Assembly: GCA_900769905.1 (NCBI GenBank) | Contig: CAAGIL010000039.1 | Span: 1 to 52,801 of the forward strand | Length of the DNA: 52,801 nt | Origin: Rikenellaceae bacterium | Lineage (GTDB): Bacteria; Bacteroidota; Bacteroidia; Bacteroidales; UBA932 | Reading direction: 5' to 3' | Position numbers and translations under genes: made by a program | The notes under the pieces: model-generated | Seen by the model: the letters and a program-made list of their open reading frames with translations, nothing else | Databases searched by the model: none | Told to the model about the DNA's origin: nothing | In this document: positions 8,467 through 16,844 of the stretch, in pieces | How the letters are laid out: each line of letters begins with the position of its first letter | Position numbering within the stretch: position 1 is the stretch's first letter

Positions 8467-9216
8467 ATGGGACAGAAAACAAATCCTATCAGCAACAGAA
8501 TCGGTATCACCCGTGGTTGGGACTCTAACTGGTGTGGTGGTAACTACGCAGAGAAGATCGCTGAGGACTACGAGATCCGCAAGTATCTCGGCAACCGTCT
8601 CGCCAAGGCGAGCCTCAGCCGCATCATCATCGAGAGAACCCTCAAGCTCATCACTGTGACAATCTATGCTGCACGTCCGGGCTTCATCATCGGCAAGGGC
8701 GGCACCGAGGTTGACAAGCTCAAGGAAGAGCTCAAGAAGGTGACCAAGAAGGATGTTCAGATCAACATCTTCGAAGTTAAGCGTCCTGAGGTAGACGCCA
8801 ACATCGTGGCAGACAGCATCGCCCGCCAGATCGAAGGCCGTGTATCCTACAGGAGGGCCATCAAGATGGCAGTGGCCAACACTATGCGCGTAGGTGCAGA
8901 GGGCATCAAGGTGCTCATCAGCGGACGCGTCGGCGGAGCAGAAATGGCACGCAACGAAATGTTCAAGGAAGGACGTACTCCTCTCCACACTTTCCGCGCT
9001 GACATCGACTACGCTCTCGCAGTGGCTCACACCAAGGTCGGAACTCTCGGAATCAAGGTTTGGATCTGCAACGGCGAGCGCTACGGCAAGCAGGATCTCA
9101 CTCCTGCAGCCCTTTCAGCAGCCAACGCTCAGGCAGCAGGCCAGAACCGTGGTGGACGCGGAGATCGTCGCGGAGGCCGTCCTGACCGTCGTCCTCGCAG
9201 GGACAATCAGAAGTAA
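8467..9216 (+). CDS. rpsC: 30S ribosomal protein S3
   Basis: A 249-residue S3 at the mRNA entry channel. The KH domain motif GFIIGKGGTEV is near residue 75. The C-terminal tail after about residue 220 is a run of Arg, Gly and Asp (GGRGDRRGGRPDRRPRRD), longer than in enterobacteria and likely disordered. S3 is normally followed by rplP; here it is followed by a terminator, and rplP lies 10 kb away. Confidence 0.97.
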   Translation: MGQKTNPISNRIGITRGWDSNWCGGNYAEKIAEDYEIRKYLGNRLAKASLSRIIIERTLKLITVTIYAARPGFIIGKGGTEVDKLKEELKKVTKKDVQINIFEVKRPEVDANIVADSIARQIEGRVSYRRAIKMAVANTMRVGAEGIKVLISGRVGGAEMARNEMFKEGRTPLHTFRADIDYALAVAHTKVGTLGIKVWICNGERYGKQDLTPAALSAANAQAAGQNRGGRGDRRGGRPDRRPRRDNQK

Positions 9217-9231
9217 TTTGAAGAAAATTGC

Positions 9232-9239
9232 TATATTTG
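9232..9239 (+). promoter_or_regulatory. Possible -7 box for the tlpA-like operon
   Basis: TATATTTG matches the Bacteroidetes -7 element, but no TTTG is at the right distance upstream. Transcription from here would start inside the rpsC terminator hairpin. Confidence 0.35.
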
Positions 9240-9240
9240 T

Positions 9241-9271
9241 GCCGGTTCCGGATTTCCGGAGCCGGTTTTTT
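9241..9271 (+). terminator. Rho-independent terminator after rpsC
   Basis: The stem CCGG-T-TCCGG pairs with CCGGA-G-CCGG across a tiny AT loop (9242-9265) and is followed by six T. It closes the first ribosomal block. Confidence 0.8.
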
Positions 9272-9297
9272 CGTATGAATGTTTAATTATTGCCAAT

Positions 9298-10167
9298 ATG
9301 AAGAAGTTAATTATTGCCGCATTGTCCGTAGCGATACTTGCTACAGGCTGCAAGACCGTTTCTGAGGAGCAGAAGGTCGACGATTATCAGGTCATGACTC
9401 AGGGCATGAGCGAGAAGTTCGAGCAGGAGTACACCAGCATCAGCGAAGATGCCTCTCTGACTGACGAGCAGAAGGACGAGAAGATCCAGGCTTGCTACGA
9501 AGAGTACATTGAGGACCTCAAGGCCAAGGCCATCAAGACCATCCGCAAGAATCCGTCAAGCCAGGTTGCCCTCGTTGCCCTCTCTGACATCCGTTACGAT
9601 CTCGAGGATGCAGAACTCGAAGAGGTCCTCGGACTCCTCAAGGGAGAGATAGCAGAGGACAAGTCTCTCGACAGACTCAAGAGCGCCCTCGGTGCAAGGA
9701 AGGCGACTGCCGAGGGAATGAAGTTCACTGATTTCACTGTAGAGCACGTTGCTTCCATCGACAAGAACGACGAGCCCGTATATGAAAAGCACAGCCTCTC
9801 CGAGTTCGTAGGCCAGGGCAAGGTTATGCTCGTGGATTTCTGGTCTCCTTGGTGCCCTCCGTGCAAGGCTGAAATTCCTAATATCAAGAAAGTATGGGAG
9901 AAATTCCACGGCGAGGATTTCGATGTCCTCAGTGTAGCCGTTTGGGAGGAGAGCCGCAGGATGAACTACCGCAACACCATCGATACCGCAAAGGTATATG
10001 GAGTTGACTGGCTCCAGCTCAACAACGGCCACCAGGAGCCTGCAAGTCTCTACGGCATCGAAGGCATCCCTCATATGGTCCTCTTCGACCGTGACGGAAC
10101 CATACTCAGGCGCGGAATCCGCGGCGAGGAAGTGGAGAAAGCCGTAGCAGAAGCAATTGGACGTTAG
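9298..10167 (+). CDS. TlpA-like thioredoxin-fold lipoprotein
   Basis: A 289-residue lipoprotein (lipobox ATGC, Cys18) with an N-terminal charged, probably helical region to about residue 140 and a C-terminal thioredoxin fold of the TlpA/ResA type. The redox motif WCPPC has its cysteines at 186 and 189. Family members reduce disulfides in the periplasm, for example in cytochrome maturation; the substrate here is unknown. It heads the run tlpA-like, uvrC, pnuC, and its stop overlaps the uvrC start by 11 bases. Confidence 0.88.
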   Translation: MKKLIIAALSVAILATGCKTVSEEQKVDDYQVMTQGMSEKFEQEYTSISEDASLTDEQKDEKIQACYEEYIEDLKAKAIKTIRKNPSSQVALVALSDIRYDLEDAELEEVLGLLKGEIAEDKSLDRLKSALGARKATAEGMKFTDFTVEHVASIDKNDEPVYEKHSLSEFVGQGKVMLVDFWSPWCPPCKAEIPNIKKVWEKFHGEDFDVLSVAVWEESRRMNYRNTIDTAKVYGVDWLQLNNGHQEPASLYGIEGIPHMVLFDRDGTILRRGIRGEEVEKAVAEAIGR

Positions 10168-11992
10168 GGATAAAATAAGTTTATTGCCACATTCCCCCGG
10201 GGTCTACAGGTATTATGACTCCGAGGGAAATGTGATATATGTGGGTAAGGCAAAGGACCTCAACAAGCGTGTGGCCCAGTACTTCGTTCCGCCAGAGCGG
10301 CTCAATGTCAAGACCCGCGTCCTGGTGTCGAAGATCGCTGACCTGCAGTATTCTGTCGTAGACAGCGAGGCCGATGCCCTCCTGCTCGAGAACAACCTCA
10401 TAAAGCAGTACAAGCCCCGATACAACATACTCCTCAAGGACTCCAAGACCTATCCCTGGATCTGCGTCACGGCGGACGAGTTCCCGAAGGTGTTCCTTAC
10501 CCGCCGCCTCGTGCGCAACGGCTCGCGCTATTTCGGCCCCTACAGCTCGGTGATGCACGCCAAGACGCTGCTGGAGTTCTTCCGGGACACTTATCCCCTG
10601 CGCAGCTGCAAGTACAACATCACCTCCGATGCCGTGCTCCGGCACAAGTTCCGTCCCTGCCTCGACCTGCACATAGGCCGTTGCAAGGGCTGCTGCATAG
10701 GTGCTGTTTCCCGTGAGGAGTACAATTCCTACATCAATGAAATCACCCGTCTGCTCAGCGGGGGCGTAAATGAAATCATACGCAACTACAAGTCCCTGAT
10801 GACCCAGGCCGCAGAGCGTCTTGAGTTCGAGAAGGCCCAGTTGTATAAAGACAAGGTGGATGCCTTGCAGAGCCACTACTCCAAGTCCATCATAACGGCG
10901 GCGGGAGACCGGGACGTGGATGTGTTCTCCCTCGTGATGGAGGGGGCGGAAGCATTCGGCAACTTCCTGAGAATCAAGGGTGGAGCCGTGGTGCAGTCGC
11001 TGAACCTGGGATTCAGGCTCAATATCGAGGAGAGCCGGGAGGCGGTGCTCAGCACCTTCATAGGAGAAATCGAGTCAAAGTTCGGCAGCCTCGCAAAGGA
11101 AGTGATAGTGCCTTTCCTGCCGGACGTGGAGATGGATGGCGTGGAGTTCAGGATACCGCTGCGCGGCGACAAACTGGATCTGCTCGAACTGAGCGACAAG
11201 AACGCGCGCGAGTACCGGTTCAACTCGCTCCGGCAGCGCGAGCACACCAACCCGGACGAGTTCCGTGCTGCAGTTCTTGAAGAGCTGCGCAAGGCGCTGG
11301 GAATGAAGGACTTGCCGGTGCATATGGAATGCTTCGACAACTCCAATATCCAAGGCACCAACCCGGTCGCCTCCTGTGTGGTCTTCCGCAACGCGGAGCC
11401 CTCAAAAAAGGATTACCGCAAGTTCAAAATCAAGACTGTGATAGGGGCGAACGACTACGCCTCGATGAAGGAGGTGGTCAACCGCCGCTACTCCAGGATG
11501 CTGGACGAGGCCCCGGACGACCTCCCGCAGCTGGTGGTGATAGATGGAGGCAAGGGTCAGCTGGACTTCGCGTACCAGGCAATTTGCGAGCTTGGTCTCC
11601 AGGACCGTATGACGGTGATAGGTTTGGCGAAACGCCTGGAGGAGGTGATACGTGTAGGGGACCCGTACCCCCTGTTCATAGACCGCAATTCGCAGGCCCT
11701 CAAGGTTTTGCAGCGCATCAGGGATGAGGCCCACAGATTCGGAATCACCTTCCACCGTTCCCTGCGCAGCAAGGCGGCGGTCCAGTCGGCATTGCGCGGA
11801 ATCAAGGGCGTGGGCGAGCAAACGGAGCAGAAGCTTCTGATGCACTTCGGCAGTGTGGCAAGAATAGCCGCGGCCCCTTTGGAAGATATAGCGGCAATCA
11901 CCGGCGCGAGCCTGGCAAAGAAAATCAAGTCTGCATTGACGGACAATCAAGACAAGTCGGACAATCAAGACAACAAACAGAATGATGATTGA
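10157..11992 (+). CDS. uvrC: Excinuclease ABC subunit C
   Basis: A 611-residue nuclease that makes the two incisions in nucleotide excision repair with UvrA and UvrB. In order: GIY-YIG domain (residues 15-40, with YVGKA), a UVR motif (AERLEFEKAQLYKDK), the RNase H-like domain (ECFDNSNIQG; VIDGGKGQL), and helix-hairpin-helix repeats (IKGVGEQTEQ). The start is probably TTG at 10157, inside the end of the preceding gene, as no ATG is near. The tail holds an imperfect direct repeat that encodes DNQDKSDNQDNK. Confidence 0.95.
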   Translation: MDVRDKISLLPHSPGVYRYYDSEGNVIYVGKAKDLNKRVAQYFVPPERLNVKTRVLVSKIADLQYSVVDSEADALLLENNLIKQYKPRYNILLKDSKTYPWICVTADEFPKVFLTRRLVRNGSRYFGPYSSVMHAKTLLEFFRDTYPLRSCKYNITSDAVLRHKFRPCLDLHIGRCKGCCIGAVSREEYNSYINEITRLLSGGVNEIIRNYKSLMTQAAERLEFEKAQLYKDKVDALQSHYSKSIITAAGDRDVDVFSLVMEGAEAFGNFLRIKGGAVVQSLNLGFRLNIEESREAVLSTFIGEIESKFGSLAKEVIVPFLPDVEMDGVEFRIPLRGDKLDLLELSDKNAREYRFNSLRQREHTNPDEFRAAVLEELRKALGMKDLPVHMECFDNSNIQGTNPVASCVVFRNAEPSKKDYRKFKIKTVIGANDYASMKEVVNRRYSRMLDEAPDDLPQLVVIDGGKGQLDFAYQAICELGLQDRMTVIGLAKRLEEVIRVGDPYPLFIDRNSQALKVLQRIRDEAHRFGITFHRSLRSKAAVQSALRGIKGVGEQTEQKLLMHFGSVARIAAAPLEDIAAITGASLAKKIKSALTDNQDKSDNQDNKQNDD

Positions 11993-12743
11993 CGAGAAGA
12001 AATTCAACAAATGGTTCAATGTCTTCATCCTCACTGGAATGACCCTTGTGATGGTGGCGGCGACCCTATACAAGTTGCAGAACGCTGAAAGCGACAAGGC
12101 CCTGCTCATAGTGGCTGCCTTCGGATCCCTTATGGGTGTGCTCAGTACGGTATGCTCCGCGAATGCCAAGATACTCACCTTCCTTTTCGGTTTCTTCGAT
12201 GTGACGATTTACGGGGTGATGTGCTATATGAGCGGAAAATACGGCAACGCGGCCCTGCACCTGCTCTACTTCCTCCCTATGCAGTTCGTGGGCTTCTTCC
12301 AGTGGAAGAGGCGCGGGGCTTCCGGCGGAGAAAAACTCAAGGCAAGGAGGCTGGATTCAAGGAAGCGTCTGCTGACAAGTGTGGGTTTTCTGGGAGCGCT
12401 TCTGCTCTGCTATTTCATCCTGTTCAAGGTGTCCGGGAGCGCAGCGCCTGTGGATGCGCAGTCTTCCGCCGCCTCTATACTCAAGCTCGGCATACTTTCC
12501 GATGCCCTGTCCACCGTCTGCAACATCTTCGGACAGCTGCTGATGTCCACGGCCTTTATGGAACAGTGGATATTCTGGATAGGCGTGAACATCGCTTCCG
12601 TTGTGATGTGGTCCCTGACTCTCGCCTCTTCGCCTCAGGATTCGTATGCCCTCATCTATCTGGTGAAATACAGCTTCTATCTGCTCAATTCCATCAATGG
12701 CTTGCGTATCTGGCTGGCTCTAAGCCGTCCTTCAGAAAAGTAG
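11982..12743 (+). CDS. pnuC: PnuC-type nicotinamide nucleoside transporter
   Basis: A 253-residue inner-membrane protein with about seven hydrophobic segments. It carries the PnuC hallmarks QFVGFFQWKRR and, near the C terminus, EQWIFWIGVNIAS. PnuC proteins bring nicotinamide riboside (or related vitamins) into the cell by facilitated diffusion for NAD synthesis. Members acting on thiamine or riboflavin look similar, so the substrate is not certain. It overlaps uvrC by 11 bases; ATG at 11985 is an equal alternative start. Confidence 0.82.
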   Translation: MMIDEKKFNKWFNVFILTGMTLVMVAATLYKLQNAESDKALLIVAAFGSLMGVLSTVCSANAKILTFLFGFFDVTIYGVMCYMSGKYGNAALHLLYFLPMQFVGFFQWKRRGASGGEKLKARRLDSRKRLLTSVGFLGALLLCYFILFKVSGSAAPVDAQSSAASILKLGILSDALSTVCNIFGQLLMSTAFMEQWIFWIGVNIASVVMWSLTLASSPQDSYALIYLVKYSFYLLNSINGLRIWLALSRPSEK

Positions 12744-12767
12744 GACCGTCGGTGGACAAAAAAATAA

Positions 12768-12790
12768 GGAGACCTGAACGGTCTCCTTTT
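12768..12790. terminator. Bidirectional terminator between pnuC and acpP
   Basis: The 7-base-pair stem GGAGACC/GGTCTCC (12768-12774 with 12780-12786) has a T run on the right and an A run on the left, so it can end both convergent transcripts. Confidence 0.85.
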
Positions 12791-12810
12791 ACTTTTCCTT
12801 TGCGAAGAAA

Positions 12811-13053
12811 TTATGCGAGCTTCTCAGCTACCTTGTCGCAAGCGTCCTTGACGGTTACGATAGTGCTGGTCTCCTCATCTGGAATCTTGATTCCGAATAC
12901 CTTCTCAAACTCCATAAGAAGCTCAACGGTGTCGAGGGAGTCAGCGCCGATATCGTTGGTGAAACTGGCGGATTCTGTCACAACTGAAGGCTCAACGCCG
13001 AGCTTGTCAACGATAATGGCCTTTACCTTTTCGAAAATTTCTGAATACTCCAT
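12811..13053 (-). CDS. acpP: Acyl carrier protein
   Basis: An 80-residue, acidic, four-helix carrier of fatty-acid chains. The phosphopantetheine attachment site is Ser39 in GADSLDTVELLMEFE. It is alone in its transcript, with its own promoter and a terminator. In most Bacteroidetes acpP sits beside fabF; no fabF is in the window. A phosphopantetheinyl transferase that could activate it is encoded at 44040-44681. Confidence 0.96.
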   Translation of the reverse strand: MEYSEIFEKVKAIIVDKLGVEPSVVTESASFTNDIGADSLDTVELLMEFEKVFGIKIPDEETSTIVTVKDACDKVAEKLA

Positions 13054-13125
13054 ATTCTATAGATATTAAGTTAATAGTACAATCCTAACTATGTCACTCC
13101 ACTGCCAACGCAATGAAACGGCTTG

Positions 13126-13157
13126 CAAAGTAACTAAAAATAAATGAAAAAAGCAAA
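13126..13157 (-). promoter_or_regulatory. Promoter of acpP
   Basis: On the minus strand TTTG (13154-13157), 20 bases, then TTACTTTG (13126-13133), one mismatch from TAnnTTTG. The leader is about 65 bases. Confidence 0.6.
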
Positions 13158-13171
13158 TAGGCCCCGGACTC

Positions 13172-14806
13172 CTACTGTTCGTCAGGAATGGCGAAGGTGA
13201 TCCTCAGCTCCGGAACCCTGCCGTTGGCGCAGTCGGGACCGTTGAGGGCAGCCTTGTAGAAGCGGTCCTTGTCCAGCTGCACGGACACGCTTGTGGATGT
13301 GCTGGAACTGCTGGCATAGGCGGCCATCATCGCATAGCTGTAGTAGTTGGAGTAGTAGCTGCCGTACCCGCTTCCGTAACCGTAGCCGTAGCCTCCGTAC
13401 ATACTGTTGTAATAGCTCTGGTATGCCAGGTAGTTGTACATGTCGCTGAGGTCCTGGTTGCCGGTGGACGTGGTGGTTATGGTCTCATTGGCCATAATCA
13501 GCAGCCAGATGTCATAGGAACCCTTGTTGAAGCGCTTTGTCTTTGTGCTCTCAGTGTCTGTCTCGTCAATCTTGAGGAGCTCCTGAAGGTGGTATGTGAT
13601 GTCGGGAGCATAATTGAGTATGGACCTGTTGATGTCGCCCTGGTTCTCGTAGTCGGAACTGGAATCTGTAAGACCCATAAATGCCGTGACTTCGTCTCCT
13701 ACAATGCGGCAGGTAGGGGAAAGCACCTGCGGCCAATATTCCATGGTGGTGTAGTCGTCAGGGAATTCGAACGGGAAGATGAGGGATGCCTTGTTGATTA
13801 CGGTTTCTGACGGAATGCCGCCTTTCTCCATTATGGCCTCCTCGGCAAGCCTCTTGAGCTCACTTGCCCTGATGAGCGGCTTGAGTCCGCCGCCACCTTC
13901 GATGAGAATCTTGTCTCCTGCCTTGCCTACCTTGTCCCCGGTCTGCTGGGAAGTCAGGTTGAGGGCGTACTGAGGGAAGGATCCCGTTGCGGCGGTTGTA
14001 AGCAGGGAGTCCATGTTGTGGAACTTGTTGGCTCCATAATAAAAGAGTATGGAGGTGTCCCTTCTTTCGCCTTCGAATTCGGCGCTGTAGTTCAGCTTGG
14101 CATAGTTGCCGGTGAAATAGTAGCTGTCCGAGTCGAAGCCGAGCTGGAGGTTGAACATGTTGATGCGTCCGCCTTCTCCTGCCGGGTCTTCCGTCTCGAT
14201 GTAGATGCCTGGCATCTTCTTGCTGTAACTGTCGTAGTCCTTGAAGTCTTCCTTGCTGAGGGACAGGAACTTGCGGCCGAATTCCTCATTGAAGCTGAAG
14301 GTCAGGGAGTCTCCGCCGTTGTACACCGGAACACCCTTGGTTATGCGCTTTGAGCCGTGAGCAAGCTTTTTGTTGCAGTCGAAATCCTTCTTCTCGTCGA
14401 GAGCCGCTTCCAGTTCATATACATTGATTGACTGGAGTATGCGCTTCTGGTCAGGGTTGTTGGAGGAAAGGGTGTCGCGGCCTATGGCAAAACGGAAGCT
14501 CTTGAATACAGGGTTGTCCCCGATGACCACAGAATCCTTGAAGATAGGAACCAGGGTCAGGGCGCAGGCCCTGGTGCTGAGTCCGTATTCGCTGTCCCTT
14601 ACGGAACCTGTGGTGGCCCTGGTGCTGGAATAACCGGAAAGGCTGTCCGCCATCACAAGCTCTATGTTGTCAAGAGGAATGGTGGCTGTGTAGAACTTGT
14701 AGGTCTGTCCGAGCGGAATCAGGTTTGATCCCAGGCTGGAGTCGTTCTCAACACAGGAAAGGCAGCCCAGAAGAACTGCCGCAAATGCAAGTATTTTGGA
14801 TTTCAT
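13172..14806 (-). CDS. DUF4270 family lipoprotein
   Basis: A 544-residue predicted lipoprotein (signal peptide ending LLGCLSC) of the Bacteroidetes family DUF4270, of unknown function. The start at 14806 is chosen because it gives the signal peptide and lies 1 base past the glycogen synthase stop; a longer frame upstream is an artefact. Near the C terminus there is a low-complexity stretch rich in Tyr, Gly and Ser (about 13270-13440). The family is regularly found with the short glycogen synthase, as here, which hints at a shared role in the envelope or in polysaccharide metabolism. Confidence 0.85.
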   Translation of the reverse strand: MKSKILAFAAVLLGCLSCVENDSSLGSNLIPLGQTYKFYTATIPLDNIELVMADSLSGYSSTRATTGSVRDSEYGLSTRACALTLVPIFKDSVVIGDNPVFKSFRFAIGRDTLSSNNPDQKRILQSINVYELEAALDEKKDFDCNKKLAHGSKRITKGVPVYNGGDSLTFSFNEEFGRKFLSLSKEDFKDYDSYSKKMPGIYIETEDPAGEGGRINMFNLQLGFDSDSYYFTGNYAKLNYSAEFEGERRDTSILFYYGANKFHNMDSLLTTAATGSFPQYALNLTSQQTGDKVGKAGDKILIEGGGGLKPLIRASELKRLAEEAIMEKGGIPSETVINKASLIFPFEFPDDYTTMEYWPQVLSPTCRIVGDEVTAFMGLTDSSSDYENQGDINRSILNYAPDITYHLQELLKIDETDTESTKTKRFNKGSYDIWLLIMANETITTTSTGNQDLSDMYNYLAYQSYYNSMYGGYGYGYGSGYGSYYSNYYSYAMMAAYASSSSTSTSVSVQLDKDRFYKAALNGPDCANGRVPELRITFAIPDEQ

Positions 14807-14807
14807 C

Positions 14808-15626
14808 TCAAATCTTGTCATAAAATGCGCAATAATCATCCACATAGGCACCGTTCTCAAGGGCTTCCCCGTTGTATGGAAGAAGCGGGAGGCCGAGCTG
14901 TCGGGCGTATGAGACAATATCTTCCTTAACATCGCCCGAACCCAGAATGACGCCGTCCGAATACTGAACAGCCGTACGAGCAAGATTTATGCCAGTAGCT
15001 TTTTCAAGCAGACTAACATCTTCCTTCACGACAGGTCCGAAGCAGGCTTTCTGGGCAAAATCCTGGGAAAAATCGGCTTCAGGAGTGTCGTCGTACAAAG
15101 AGAGGACTATCTTGCTTGACGCGAAGATCGGGTCGTCCTTATAGGCTTTTTTCAGGTAAACAGGCACAAGATGGGAAATCCAGCCCTGGCAATGGATGAT
15201 GTCGGGGGCCCAGCGCAGTTTCTTCACGGTTTCAAGTACACCCCTGGCGAAGAAGATGGCCCTTTCGTCGTTGTCCTGGAAGAATGTTCCGTTGTCGTCG
15301 CAGAAAATCTGCTTGCGGCGGAAATAGTCTTCGTTGTCAATGAAATAGACCTGCACCCTTGCTGAGGAGATGGATGCGACTTTGATGATCAGCGGCCTGT
15401 CTATGTCGCTGATGATGAGGTTCATCCCTGAAAGCCTGATGACCTCGTGAAGCTGGTTTTTCCTTTCGTTGATGCAGCCGAAGCGGGGCATGAAGGAGCG
15501 GATTTCTCTCTTGTGCTCCTGTACGCCCTGTGGAAGATATCTGCCTATTTTGGAAATCGGAGTTTCCGGAAGGTAAGGGTAGATTTCAGAATTGACGAAT
15601 AATATTTTCTGCTTTACATCACTCAT
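14808..15626 (-). CDS. Short glycogen/starch synthase-like protein (GT5 N-terminal domain)
   Basis: A 272-residue protein matching only the N-terminal Rossmann half of GT5 glycogen synthases (ILFVNSEIYPYLPETPISKIG; later WAPDIIHCQGW). The C-terminal half that binds the ADP-glucose donor is absent. This is the usual form in Bacteroidetes, next to DUF4270, and not a fresh truncation. Whether it is catalytic is doubtful. It is first in the two-gene operon with DUF4270. Confidence 0.8.
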   Translation of the reverse strand: MSDVKQKILFVNSEIYPYLPETPISKIGRYLPQGVQEHKREIRSFMPRFGCINERKNQLHEVIRLSGMNLIISDIDRPLIIKVASISSARVQVYFIDNEDYFRRKQIFCDDNGTFFQDNDERAIFFARGVLETVKKLRWAPDIIHCQGWISHLVPVYLKKAYKDDPIFASSKIVLSLYDDTPEADFSQDFAQKACFGPVVKEDVSLLEKATGINLARTAVQYSDGVILGSGDVKEDIVSYARQLGLPLLPYNGEALENGAYVDDYCAFYDKI

Positions 15627-15631
15627 AACTA

Positions 15632-15639
15632 CAAAGATA
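15632..15639 (-). promoter_or_regulatory. -7 box of the glycogen synthase-like gene
   Basis: TATCTTTG on the minus strand ends only 5 bases before the ATG, which would give an almost leaderless mRNA. No good -33 element is seen. Confidence 0.45.
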
Positions 15640-15684
15640 CTGAAAAATTTGAAAAATTGTTCACTTCGGTAAGCGAATATTCAC

Positions 15685-15692
15685 TATATTTG
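15685..15692 (+). promoter_or_regulatory. -7 box of ftsX
   Basis: TATATTTG, 17 bases before the ftsX start. No TTTG at the standard distance. Confidence 0.5.
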
Positions 15693-15709
15693 GCAGTTAA
15701 AACGATTAT

Positions 15710-16588
15710 ATGCCTAAGCAGGATAAGAAAATGATGAGGCGCCGCTTTGTCAACGCCTATCTTTCCAGTGTCGTCAGCATAAGTCTCGTGCTTCTGCTGA
15801 TAGGCATTGCTTCCCTTGTCCTCATCAATGCCGGCAGCATCTCAAGATACCTCAAGGAGAATGTGAAGATGTCCGTTATGCTCAAGGCTGATGCCGGCGA
15901 TGAAGATGCCGCGGAGTACCGGAGCTCAATCCTGGACCTGCCTTATGTCAGGGATGCGAGGGTGGTTACCAGGGAAGAGGGTGCCCGTGAACTCGAGGCC
16001 ATGCTCGGGGAAGATTTCCTTTCCGTTTTCGAGACTTCTCCCGTGCCTGTGTCGGTGGAGGTCAGCCTCAAGGCTGAGTATATGGTTCCCGACAGCCTCG
16101 ATATGGTCTGCGCTGCGCTCAAGGCCTCTTCTATGGTGGATGAGCTGGATGACAGGCGCCCCCTCGTGGAAGCGCTGGATTCCAACATTGCCCGCATCTC
16201 GCTTTTCTTCGGCATCCTGATACTCCTGCTCCTTTCCATCTCCTTTGTGCTGATCAACAATATGGTGAGACTCAGCGTCTTCGCGAGACGCTTCACTATA
16301 CATACGATGAAGCTGGTGGGCGCCACCCGCTCCTTTATACGCAAACCTTTCCTCAAAGCCGCCCTGGTGCAGGGACTCGTTTCCGCGCTTGTGGCTTCCC
16401 TGATACTGTTCGGGCTGCTCCTGGCACTGAAGGGCTCGTTCCCTGAACTGTATGCCGCTGTCGGTAATCTCGCGCTGCTGCTTTCGGTGGCGGCCGTGGT
16501 GCTCTGCGGGGTCCTGATCTGTGTGCTGAGCACTTTTGTGGTGGTGGACAAGCTCGTGGCGGCTGACAAGGATGATTTATATTATTGA
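15710..16588 (+). CDS. ftsX: Cell division protein FtsX
   Basis: A 292-residue permease-like subunit of the FtsEX complex, which couples ATP hydrolysis to septal peptidoglycan hydrolysis. It has a first membrane helix at about 17-39, an extracytoplasmic domain, and three helices in the C-terminal half, the FtsX topology. ftsE is not in the window, as is usual in this phylum. FtsX recruits EnvC in other bacteria, and an EnvC-like protein is encoded at 44699-45910. Confidence 0.93.
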   Translation: MPKQDKKMMRRRFVNAYLSSVVSISLVLLLIGIASLVLINAGSISRYLKENVKMSVMLKADAGDEDAAEYRSSILDLPYVRDARVVTREEGARELEAMLGEDFLSVFETSPVPVSVEVSLKAEYMVPDSLDMVCAALKASSMVDELDDRRPLVEALDSNIARISLFFGILILLLLSISFVLINNMVRLSVFARRFTIHTMKLVGATRSFIRKPFLKAALVQGLVSALVASLILFGLLLALKGSFPELYAAVGNLALLLSVAAVVLCGVLICVLSTFVVVDKLVAADKDDLYY

Positions 16589-16590
16589 TT

Positions 16591-16833
16591 ATGGACGACA
16601 ACAATAAAATGGCAATTACGCCCAAAGGGCTCAGACTGCTTCTGGCAGGATTCATAGTGATGGTGGCGGGGTTCATACTCCTTGCCGGTGGGGGAAGCAG
16701 TGACCCGCAGGTGTTCAACTATGCGATGTTCGACTTCCGCAGACTGGTTGCCGCCCCGCTGGTGATCCTTTCCGGCATCGTGGTCATAGCCGTGGCAATA
16801 CTGGGAAATTTCAAGGAAAAGAAAAACAAATAG
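16591..16833 (+). CDS. DUF3098 family membrane protein
   Basis: An 80-residue protein with two predicted membrane helices (about 15-35 and 52-72) of the family DUF3098, function unknown. The ATG at 16591, three bases past the ftsX stop, is preferred over a TTG at 16585. The order ftsX-DUF3098-uppP is conserved in Bacteroidetes and suggests a link to envelope growth. Confidence 0.85.
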   Translation: MDDNNKMAITPKGLRLLLAGFIVMVAGFILLAGGGSSDPQVFNYAMFDFRRLVAAPLVILSGIVVIAVAILGNFKEKKNK

Positions 16834-16844
16834 AATTATAACTT

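Noticed and set aside
14807..14983. A start for the DUF4270 gene upstream at 14983
   Set aside because: It would overlap the end of the glycogen synthase-like gene by 176 bases and hide the signal peptide.
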